Source: Gnetum montanum (taxonomy: Eukaryota > Streptophyta > Gnetopsida > Gnetales > Gnetaceae). From it: a stretch of DNA of 64,000 bases. The notes below the pieces were generated by a model. That model searched no databases. It was not told where the DNA came from and saw only the letters and a program-made list of their open reading frames with translations. Made by a program: the position numbers and the translations under genes. The first letter of the stretch is position 1; each line of letters begins with the position of its first letter. This document shows positions 11,332 through 21,110 of the stretch, piece after piece. The DNA is taken from positions 398,765 through 462,764 of the forward strand of contig MNCI01037709.1 of the NCBI GenBank assembly GCA_015680685.1, given 5' to 3'.

Positions 11332-11662
11332 GTTAGGAAGAAACTACATGACTAAGGTATCCCCTTAGTTCAATATGTGCTAGGTGCTTGCCCATCCTTG
11401 GTCTATGCATGTGCCACTTGCCTTTTACTTGTGTATTTGCATTTTTCATGGTTACCCATGTTTTGCATCATTTACTTTGTTATGCATTTGTCCTTTTCAC
11501 TCATGCATTTTCATTTAGCTTTCTTATGCATTAAAAAAACGTTAAGATACATAAAAGTCGTAAAGTTTAAAATTGCAAAAAAGAAAGATATATACCATCA
11601 TAGCCCACTATGGCCTAAAACTGACAACATTTCTCTGCCACTTCATGGCCCACCATAGCCTT
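11332..11662 (+). other. G1 spacer after protease, start of boundary motif array
   Basis: Low-complexity T-rich sequence, ending with the boundary motif 'catagcccactatggcctaaaactgacaac' form near 11598-11660, which resumes on the other side of N2 at 20774. The last bases before N2, GCCTT, pair with GCCAT after it as a decayed target duplication. Confidence 0.6.
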
Positions 11663-12528
11663 TGATGAATCCATGTTTGCTAGGCTCTAATATCGGATCC
11701 TCAATATTGGATATGTGATATCATAGCCTAGAAAATGATATCGAATACACGATATCGTGATTCCTGTGTAGGCCTATAAATATAACATTCAGGCACACAG
11801 GAAAGGGGTATTTTTGTTAATTCTTAGAGGAGAATCATTTTGTTAGTTTTTATTTAGTTTTCAATTCCTTTCCAAGTGCATGCCTACAGTGTGATGATTG
11901 TAATTGTATAGAACCTTTATTTAAGTATGATGTACTTGGACATGCACATGATTGACAATAAAGATTGAGATTACTCCATGATTGCAACATTCACTTAGCT
12001 TTAGTTACTTTAATTTCTACTTGTTATTTATTATTTTCTTAGTTAATATTTCTTTATTGTCATTTACTATTCCTCTTGTTAAATGTGGAATGAGTACAAC
12101 TTAATCACGAACATTTAAGTGTAACTATGTGGTAACCTAGTAGCGTGTCAAGTAGTGCTTCAAGTAAATGTGTGCTTGGTAATCCTAGAAGTAGTACATG
12201 AAGTTCAAGATGTTAACAGATGATTAAGGACAGATGCTCATTACACTTAGGCTAGTTTAGATTTTGCTTCTTATTGCTTATTAGCTTAAAGCAAGATTAT
12301 TTTCCATCGTCTCTAGGAGTAGCACTAGTTAGGATTACATCATTCACCTCACTCTGGACTAAACTATACGTGATAAAGAAAATACTAGTCTAGGTGGGAA
12401 GATAGCAAACTACGATCAATGTGTAACTATCTAGATTCCACAACTAGTCCATCTGTGGAGTTTGACTAGATCGTGCATACACGCTTGTATTCGTATGGTT
12501 GAGTGTAGGGATGCCTAGCCGCTCATCA
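11663..12528 (+). repeat. N2 5' LTR
   Basis: TGATGAATCC...GCTCATCA. U3 contains five GATATC/ATATCG/ATATTG words between 11691 and 11752, including the palindrome CGATATCG, then a TATA box CTATAAATA at 11774-11782. The partner is at 19919-20773. Confidence 0.92.
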
Positions 12529-12547
12529 TTGGCGTCGTTGCCAAGGA
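12529..12547 (+). other. N2 primer binding site
   Basis: TTGGCGTCGTTGCCAAGGA directly follows the LTR. It is close to TTGGCGCCGTTGCCGGGGA, the primer site typical of plant Tat/Athila-branch elements. M1 has the same site at 41530-41548 with more C-to-T decay. Confidence 0.85.
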
Positions 12548-12660
12548 TGGTGCTAGTTATCTAGATTAGTTATATCATCCAAGATCACTGTAACAAAGCA
12601 TTAATGATATATCTTTTAGAAAGAAAGTAATTTCAAATAAGTCACACACAATTCACAACA

Positions 12661-14640
12661 ATGTCTCTCTCACAAGACTATGATAATGCAACAACTAATG
12701 AGGCAATTCATTGGAGAACCAATGAAATTTATGATGAAGATGATGATTGAAGTACTCAATCTTATGCAGGAGTTTCATATGTTCATGGACATCTCAATGA
12801 TACTCAAGGACTCTTGTCATCCAACCCTAACACTCCTAGTAAGTTTGGGACATCTCCTAGAACAAGAGGGCCCATAAGGCCTAGGACCTTCTCAATGGTT
12901 AACAAGAGTTTATTCAGGGATGATTGGGAGACTTACAAAAGTCATGATGAGTCTTTCAGTTCTTTCTCTTCCTCTACACCTTTAACATTAGGTCATGACA
13001 TAGATGACCATCTCTCAAGGGGTTGGCATAGAAATAGAAATCGAACCCATAGGCAAAGTTAGGAATGCCAACATGAACAAAGACAACATCATCCCAACTC
13101 ACTAACTCATAACCTACTTAGTGATGATGAACCCTTGTTGGCCATTAAGAGCCTAATGCATACATAAAAAGGCTATTCAAATACCCATAGGCATCGTAAG
13201 GAAAGTCATATACCCAGGCTCGATTTAAACAACTTTCCTAAGTTTTTGAGAGGCTATGATTTAGATCCGCAACATCATTTACAAGCCTTCTATGATGCCT
13301 GTGCATGGAAAAATATTGATAATGGGTGGAAAAAACTTAAGCTCTTTCCAATGAAACTTGTTGGCCAGGAAAAAGTATGGTATAGAAATTTAAAGCTGAA
13401 ATTAATTCGTAGTTGGCCGACAATGGTAGAACTCTTCACTGAAAGATATCAAACCTTTGCAAGAGTGTCAGCCTTGAGGAGAAAAATCCAAGAATGGAAA
13501 TAAGGGCAACATGAACCCTTGGACATGGCCTTAGAAAGATATTATTCATTATTAAAAAATTTCCTAGGCCATGGATTGTCCAAGGAAAGGCTAATGTATC
13601 ACATCATGGATGGGCTTCGTAATGAAACAAGGGAGACCCTAGGGATGTATGCCCCAAGTCAACTATATGAGCTACGAACCCACCAATTCTAAGAGCTTAT
13701 CAAGCAGGTAGCAAAAGAAGAAGAAGAAATAGCTAAATGGAAGAATGTTGAAAGATCTCAATAGGACCAAAATCTCAAAATAAAAAAGGTCCATGAAGAG
13801 GAGAAATCAACTCACCTCATGGAGGTAAAATCATCTTTGCCAATACTACAATCACTAGAGGAAATTGAGGCAAAGATCAATAAGATGATGGAATGGGTAC
13901 ATGAAAAATGTAGAGAATTTGCCAAAATTATTAGAGGTGAAACCATGCATGATCAATTTGACACCCTGAACAAATAAAGGATGCCAAACCGAGAAACATG
14001 ACAAGACACCACTCAACAATCAGAAAGAAGGGTTGAAGAAACTAAGGATAAGAGCTCAACTGCAAATCATCCCAAAGGCCAATGCCCAATCTTGTCACAT
14101 TTACATGAGTTTTGGGGAGGAATGTTACATCTAGACTTCATACATAAATACTATGTTCAACCACAATGGCAAAACCCCCAGTCATGAGGGAGGCCATTGT
14201 CAAACTGGTCACACCCTTCATGCCATCCAAACCCAAGCACTTATTATGTTCAGCATCCTCTTTCCTAAACTGGGTCAACATCTTCTATTTCAGCATATCA
14301 TTATCATTCTCCTAAGTACTATCAACCCATATCCTCTCAAACATGATCACCACCTCATGTTCCTTACACTTCTCCTCATCGTCAATATTCTCATCCTTCA
14401 CCTACTTCTACATGACCACTAGTTGTGCTGGAAGGTTTTGCACCACAGCACCAACCCACGAATGTTACTTGTGCTACTATTTTCAACATCAGTGGAGGTC
14501 CTTCACAACGTTGAAAGAATCCTTTCTTTAGACATGACCATAGAAATAGACAATACAGTTTTGAAACTAGTGCATCCCCCAACTCAACACAAGTTTAACG
14601 CTATGATGCATCTGCCTCCTTGAACTGAATGCCTCCTATT
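12661..14640 (+). pseudogene. N2 gag
   Basis: The ATG at 12661 (MSLSQDYDNATTNEA) opens one frame readable for over 430 codons with only about seven stops (for example 12748, 13501, 13977). The retrotransposon-gag core lies at 13220-13720: FPKFLRGYDLDPQHHLQAFY, GQEKVWYRNLK, SWPTMVELFTERYQTF, HEPLDMALERYYSLL and HGLSKERLMYHIMDGL. A glutamate/lysine helical stretch follows, then a Ser/Pro/Tyr/His-rich C-terminus. M1 carries the same gag at 39530-41375. A CCHC knuckle was not found. The protein would form the particle for an element without its own pol. Confidence 0.85.
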
Positions 14641-16383
14641 ACCTTATTAGGGCCACCAATCAACACTCCAACAACCATGTGGCCTAATGAATATAACCAT
14701 GTAGGGAGACATATTGATCCTTGCATACCATCTTATGGTCACAAGTGTTGTAGTGGGTCAAATCCTTATCACATGACCACATCTTATAACCTACCCCACT
14801 ATGCCTAATTTAATCAAGTGTGTGAACCCTAGTTTGGGTACATTCTAGCCACCATGTCAAAAGACACCTAGTGTTCTAGATGTGATTGAACCCCAACCTT
14901 TCCAACATGCATGGATCCAAATTTTCCATTTATTGATTCTAGCCATACTCAAGGGTTTAGTCATGTGAGATATCCTCCATTCTAACAAGCAGAATTAGTA
15001 AATGTTTTTCCTTTTCTTTGATTTTACAATTTTTTGTTTTCCAGTTCTTCATTTTTAATTTGTTATTTTATATTTTCAAGGAAAATATCATTGGTAAATA
15101 AGGTACTCATGTGACATGTCGGTTAAGGTGTTGTTCTATGCTATCGAGTCTCAGGTGACTAATTCTTTGAACAATGAGCTCACAACATCCATCCACCATT
15201 TCTATTAATAAGTGGTTCTACTCTAGGTATAGTGATATTCTTGTCATCAATAAAACTTAAAATAGTTTTGTACTCATTATGCCCAAAGTGAAGAATGATG
15301 GACTAAGAGGGAATGAACAGGGTGTGACATCAAGGGGACTTATTGATTCTCTTTGGTGACATCTGTATGTGTTATCATGTAGCTTGGTTGTACTCAAATC
15401 CTTGTAGATCTAACAAAAAATTGGAGTAAGAGTAATAAAAGCACTTAATAAAGAACCTCAATGCTATTCTGGGGATCCCACTGGAAAGACATGCATCCCT
15501 ACCTACAGGTTGGTGGGTTCTCTAGTTCACTTTTGGAAAGGACAAAGTGCCAAAGTGGCTAGAAGAAGAAGAGAAGAAAAGAAAAGAAAAAAATAGCAAA
15601 GAAAAGATCAAAGAAGAACATGCTGTAGAAAAACTTAAAACACTCATCCCTTGGACAAAATGTCAAGTAATCATACGCCTTGCTATCATGATGCTCTTAT
15701 GATTGTCCATCATTGGATGAAACAATGCGATGTCACTAATCAGAGGCATGGACTTGATCTTGATTTTGGAGTGAAGAGCTAATGATACATTAATCACACC
15801 CCACACTTAGGATTCATTGTGCCCAAGGTTAGTTACCTCACATCCCAATCTTTGCAATCCCTTCTATGATTTTTCTCATCTCGCTATTCATGTATTTTTG
15901 ACTTGTGTCTTGTGTAGCATAGAATTCATACCTCAGCACGATGCTATTTACATGTGTGTGTTTTGTTGCACTTGTGCAGATTGCATTTAACCCTTTAAGT
16001 GCCTATGGACATTTTCAAGTGTGGTTATGTAAGGGCATGATAGGCAATAACCTACTTTGGGGAGGACCCACTTGCATAACTTTTGTAATTTGCACTCATT
16101 GCACATCACCACATCAGCTTGTACCCTCCAAGTATTGCATTGCTACAATTATTCTTCCCTTATCATCATTTTAATCCAAAATTTCCTTGTGTGCTAATAC
16201 ATGTCCTTTTTCTCCCTCCATTCACAAACTTCATTGTAAAATTCCACTTCAATATACTTTTGGTACCTTTAGGTTTCTTCAACGTTACCCTAGATCTTTT
16301 GAATTAATCTTAAATCCTTCATTTTTTGCCTTGGAAATTTGAAAATTTATCAATTTTACCAAGTACCCTATTTTAGAAGGGAC
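14641..16383 (+). other. N2 spacer between gag and internal promoter
   Basis: No coding domain seen. It includes the gag 3' end, an A/G-rich patch (15560-15610), and T-rich sequence leading to the internal promoter at 16384. M1 and M3 have an equivalent 1.2-1.8 kb spacer. Confidence 0.6.
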
Positions 16384-16460
16384 ACAATATCGAGTTCGAC
16401 ATGATATTGGGTCAATGCTAGTGGGTATGCGATATTGCATCTACAAAACTATATATATGG
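16384..16460 (+). promoter_or_regulatory. Internal promoter for ORF2 of N2
   Basis: Three copies of the LTR-type word occur here (ATATCG at about 16392, GATATTGG near 16408, CGATATTG near 16436), followed by CTATATATATGG at 16449-16460. The same words precede the TATA box in both N2 LTRs. A splice donor is 250 bp downstream and the ORF2 ATG 500 bp downstream. The inference is a second transcription start for ORF2, sharing its regulator with the LTR. Confidence 0.62.
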
Positions 16461-16709
16461 ATCCCATCACGCACGTCAACATCATTTTTCACTATTGATG
16501 CAAGGGGAGTTGAAATTTTCTTCAACGAATTTTCCAGCTTGCAAACCTATCATTTAAACCTCAATAACTTGCTTACTAATGCTCCGATTCTCATTCCAAT
16601 TGAACTTGCTTAAACCCAGAGTGTTTAACTTAGTTTTGGGGGAAGAGTACGCTCCAAGTTGCACATAGATTTTTCAAAATTCATCGTTGCCTAAAGGATA
16701 TTATCAAGG

Positions 16710-16959
16710 GTAAGTGACCTTAAGAATGCTAAAAAAAATTTCCAAATTAATTTTATTTCTTCACCCAGACCATGAAAATTATTTTTTGGAGTCACCAAAT
16801 TAGATTGGGTCCAATATCAAAACTTTTAGGGGAATTTTTGAGAAAATTTCTAACTCTAAATCACACCAGGCAAGAAATCAATCTATTAAGGGTAAGGAGT
16901 AAGGTATAAATGAAATTTTGTAAATAACCTTACTAATAATTAGTCCCATGTGATTGTAG
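16710..16959 (+). other. Leader intron of N2 ORF2
   Basis: The donor AAGG|GTAAGTGAC matches the plant 5' splice consensus, and the acceptor TGTGATTGTAG|ATG abuts the ORF2 start codon. Equivalent introns with the same layout exist in M1 (37885-38153) and M3 (62226-62534). Retroelement genomic RNA normally must stay unspliced, so this intron implies a separate mRNA or regulated splicing. Confidence 0.75.
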
Positions 16960-19732
16960 ATGGCCCCTAAACAAGGACAACAAGGAGGACCCTCTCAGGG
17001 TGCATCCAAACAACCAAGGAGAGGCAGAGGCCAAGTGCCTTCTAAAGATCATGTAGAGTAAGAGGCATAATCATTCAACATTCATCAATAACCTCCTATT
17101 ATTGTGAAATCGGGGCATGCCGAAGGTGGAGATGGCAGGGAACCTGAACAAGGACAACATCTCATGTTGTCTCTAGAATGTGTTTAGGTAATTCGTGAAA
17201 GGTTCACATTAGCAGCTGTGATTTTGGAACTCAATTTTGGACCTTTTACTGAGTTTTCTCCTGAGGTAGTCAAAGACCAACTTAAAGGGTCTCCACTATT
17301 GCCTATTCTCTCTAGGAGTGGTAATTGGTACCTGGGAGAGATGTACCAATTTTGGCACAACAAGGAAGAAGGCACCACCATTAATATTGGTGGGATCTTA
17401 GTTGATTTCTCTACCAAGGACATTTCAAAAGTTTTGAATCTTCTAAAAACAAGGCCCAAGGTTGCTCACCTATCACTCGCTCTGATGTTGATGTGTAAAA
17501 GATATGATTAAAATGGATGTACGAAAAGGAGGATAAAGCATATGGAGAGATCACACGTGAAGAGAGGATCTACTTTACAATTGGCACATATCACATTTTC
17601 CCAACAAAAGGACTAAATAGGATTTCTACCTATGCAGCTAGAGGAAGTGCTATTTTCATGGGCAAGTTTGATGCCAACCTACCCCATCTATATCTCATAG
17701 AAATTTTAAGGTAGTTTGAAGAACAGAAGATAGGGAAGTTTGCATTGCCTTTTCTTGATAAACTAGGAAGCTGTGCCAATATGCTGGAATTCTGGGATAC
17801 ATTAATGATGTCCCCAGAAAGGCTCAAAATGCCTCATTTGCTGAATTATTGAAGCCACCAGCCCCAAGGAAAAATATTGGTGAGACACTAGAGCTTGAGC
17901 AAGAATAGACAGTTGGGCCCATTACACCTCAAACTACAGGGCCTAGCCAACTTCTGGACATAAGGCCTAGTTAACAATAAGAAGCAGGGCCTAGCACATA
18001 ACCCATGGGATACCAAGACTAACCACCACTACCGTCATAGGATTCTTGATCATCAATGAGCCATCTTAGGACCATCACTGAATCGGTCAATTGGGGAAGT
18101 CATGATGAAGAAAATCTCTTCAAGGTCATTGATGATGCCATGTATCCCATAGTCTCAATTGATTATGCATGGGGTGAGGTGTTTATCCAAATAGGAGGAG
18201 AGGAATCACACTGGTCACAAAAGATCTCTAGAAACTCTGCATCTTTTCAAGTGCAATTAGAAATTGTTGAAGGCACCATAGTAGTGGTTATGTAGCATTA
18301 GGATGTAGTGGGAGTAGTAGAAGTGGTCACAGACCACATCAAAGAATTATTTAATGTCCCTATTATGCCACTGATAGATTTCATAGGAGCATGTGATGCC
18401 CAAGCCTTGGCCGGTCCCTCAATGACTCCTATGGATCATGAGGATGTTTTGGATCAGTTACTATAGATAGGACAAGTGATGATGTCCTTATTTAACATCC
18501 CTCAAGATGTCATAGCAACATAGTTAAACCTCATTTCTACAAAGGGAAAGTTGTTCATGATAGAGGTTAGGGTTGAACATGTAGAGGAGGAGTTAAAAAG
18601 AATCCAAGAAACGTTTGTTGCCCTACAAGCTACACAACGGGATCCGTCCCAATTCATCCCTGTAGACTAGCTAGAATCCTTTTAGATAGAGTAGCTAGCT
18701 AAATTGCTGGTAGAGAATAAAAGAGTGGTAGAGGAAAAAGAGAAGGCTGATTGGGATGCTTCCAAGGCACAAGCTCAAACGTATGCACATGTCAAAGTAC
18801 TCAAGGCCTTACAAGAAGAAAGTAAACACCTCGCTACCAAAAATCTTTGGCTGACCATAGTAGAAAAATAGAAGAATGTTATCAAGGAAAAATAAATATC
18901 AACCAAGATATGAATTGCTTAGTTAGAGAAAATAGAACCCTCTCAATAGTGGAGGTACACGTGATCTCCAGAAGATGGTGATTGAAATAAGTGCATGGTA
19001 GAATGAGGCCAAGTGACATGAGAAGCTTAAGGAGAATTTTAGAGATTAGGTGGGGATGCACAAGCAGGTGATTGAGAAAGAAATTCATATGGCCAAAGCC
19101 CATATTAACACTCTCAGTGCTCAAAAAATTGATTGGTAAGACATATTGGATACTTATGCCTTCACTCACCAAGCACAACTAAAATGTTGGGACCTGTAGA
19201 TACAAGATCTCACAAAGTACATGGAGTTGGCAAACCTGTAGTATGCCAACTTAGCCATGTTGACAACAGGACACCCGAGAATAGAATTGGAGAAGTAAGT
19301 AGTAGCCACCTATGCTAAATATGAAATAGAATTTGCTGAACACAAGAAGAAATTACAGAGATTAGAGGTAGAAAATTCTAAATTAGAGTGGCTAAGACTA
19401 GCTACAAAGGATAGAAAGATGTCACAGTGGATTTGGCTCGATGGCTCATGGACTACCAAGAATGCAAGGAAAAATCCAGAGCCTATGAAGAGGAGTGATA
19501 GTTGTTTGTGGCTTGGTATGTTAAGACCAATCAGATGTTCCTACCACTACCATGGCCATGGGAGGTGCCAACTCCATCAAATATTGGAGCATCAACATGG
19601 ATGGCATAGGATCCCCAAATCAAAGTAGAAAAGCTTCAGGTGCTCCTCCAAAGACATCCATTTCCAAAACCTGGAACAAAAGATAAGGGGAAGAGGCCCA
19701 TGGAGGAGCCACCACCGCCAAGAACCACATGA
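16960..19732 (+). pseudogene. N2 ORF2, unknown long accessory protein
   Basis: Starts MAPKQGQQGGPSQG with a basic segment (KQPRRGRGQ). A globular block follows at 17200-17510: VILELNFGPFTEFSPEVV, LLPILSRSGNWYLGEM. The later parts, 18530-19500, are rich in Glu/Lys/Leu/Gln with heptad-like spacing, and the end is a Pro-rich tail EEPPPPRTT with TGA at 19730-19732. The ELNFGPF...PILS.SGEWYMG block recurs in M1, M2 and M3, so the frame was under selection in the family. I do not recognise a catalytic motif. A weak resemblance in M2/M3 to plant 'putative transposon protein' domains (FPCLI..LCKRGV) is the only lead. Several stops and at least two frame shifts are present. Confidence 0.78.
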
Positions 19733-19918
19733 GTTTCAATAAATTTTTCCTTTTGTAATTCTGTGTCTATGTCCCAATTTTATTTTGTTCAATCCCACAC
19801 TATGGAATGAGTAATTCCTAGTTAGTCAATAATCCCATGCCTATCCATTGTGTAATCAATTGAACTCATTCTCATTTTTTCTGACTCGAGAATGAGTTGT
19901 TATTCAATCATGGGGATA
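19733..19918 (+). other. N2 ORF2 3' end: poly(A) signal and polypurine tract
   Basis: AATAAA at 19738-19743 overlaps the end of ORF2 within 10 bp. The stretch ends with CAATCATGGGGATA immediately before the 3' LTR, the polypurine tract shared with M1 and M2. Confidence 0.65.
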
Positions 19919-20773
19919 TGATGAATCATGGTTTGCTAGGCCCTAATATCGGATCCTCAATATCGGGTACATGATATCACAGCCTAGATAACGATATCAA
20001 ATACATGATATTGTGATTCCTGTGTAGGCCTATAAATATAACATTCGAGCACACAGGAAGGGGGTCTTTTTGTTAAGTCTTAGAGGATAATCTTTTTGTT
20101 AGCTTTTAGTTCCTTTCCAAGTGCATGCCCACAATGTGATAATTGTAATTGTACAAAACCTTTTTTCGAGTGTGATGTACTTGGACATGCACACGATCAG
20201 TAATAAAGATCGAGATTACTCCATCATTGTAGCATTCACTTAGCTTTAGTTACTTTAATTGCTAATTATTATTTATTATTTTCTTAGTTAATATTTCTTT
20301 ATTGTCATTTATTATTCTTGTTGTTAAATGTGGAATGAATATGACTTAATCATGAACATTTAAGTGTAACTATGTGGTAACCCAGTAGTGTGTCAAGTAG
20401 TGCTTCAAGTAAATGTGTGCTTGGTAATCCCAGAAGTAGTACATGAAGTCTAAGATGTGCATGGATGATTAAGGATGAATGCTCATTGCACTTAGGTTAG
20501 TTTAGATTTTTCTTCTTATCTCCTATTGGCTTAAATCAAGATTAGTTTCCATTGTCTCTAGGAGTAGCACTAGTTAGGATTACATCATTTACCTCACTCT
20601 GGACTAAACCATACATGACAAAGCAAATACTAGTCCAAGTGGGAAGACAAAAAACTATGATCAATGTCTAACTATCTAGATGCTACAACTAGTCTGTCTG
20701 TGGAGTTTGACCAAATCATGTGTACATGCTCGTATTCATATGGTTAAGTGTAGGGATACCTAGCTGCTCATGA
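19919..20773 (+). repeat. N2 3' LTR
   Basis: TGATGAATCATGG...GCTCATGA, aligned with 11663-12528. U3 again has ATATCGG twice, GATATC, CGATATC and GATATTG before CTATAAATA (20030-20038). It is 11 bp shorter than the 5' LTR after the TATA region. Confidence 0.92.
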
Positions 20774-21060
20774 GCCATTAACTGACAACCTTTCTCACAT
20801 TACCATGACCCAAAAAGGCTTTAAACTAGCACATAGCCTACCATGGCCTTAAATTGGCACTTTGTAGCCTGCCATGGCCCAAAACTAGCAACACTTTCCA
20901 TTTTACTCATTGCTCAAAATGACCTTAACCTAGCAATTTCCATGGCCTAAAATGGCCTTAAACTAGCAATGGGCCTTCCACCATGACGTTAAACTAGTAT
21001 GGGATCCACAAGGGGCCTAATTGCATCAACTAGTTGCATTATCCGTATTAAACAGTTAGC
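20774..21060 (+). repeat. G1 boundary motif array A
   Basis: Five or more irregular copies of a ~35-45 bp unit with the core 'catggcctaaaactagcaa' (for example near 20830, 20868, 20940, 20985). It continues the motif seen at 11598-11660 before N2. It lies between the sense gag-pro and the 3' end of the antisense gene. Confidence 0.7.
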
Positions 21061-21110
21061 AAAATAAACATGAAGTTTCACACACAATCCTTATTGCAAA
21101 AAATACAAGT

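Larger units (their letters stand above)
11663..20773 (+). mobile_element. N2: non-autonomous gag + ORF2 LTR retrotransposon
   Basis: LTRs of 866 and 855 bp bound a 7.4-kb interior. Both begin TGATGAATC and end TCATCA/TCATGA. The interior holds PBS, gag (12661), a spacer, an internal TATA promoter, a leader intron, ORF2 (16960-19732), poly(A) signal and polypurine tract. No RT, RNase H or integrase domain is present, so it must have used enzymes from elsewhere. The target duplication is GCCTT/GCCAT (one mismatch). It lies inside G1 between protease and the antisense gene. In the first ~165 aligned LTR bases I counted about 19 differences by eye. Confidence 0.9.

Noticed and set aside
14153-14623. 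Several small plus- and minus-strand frames
   Set aside because: They are shadows of the Pro/Ser/Tyr-rich C-terminus of N2 gag.
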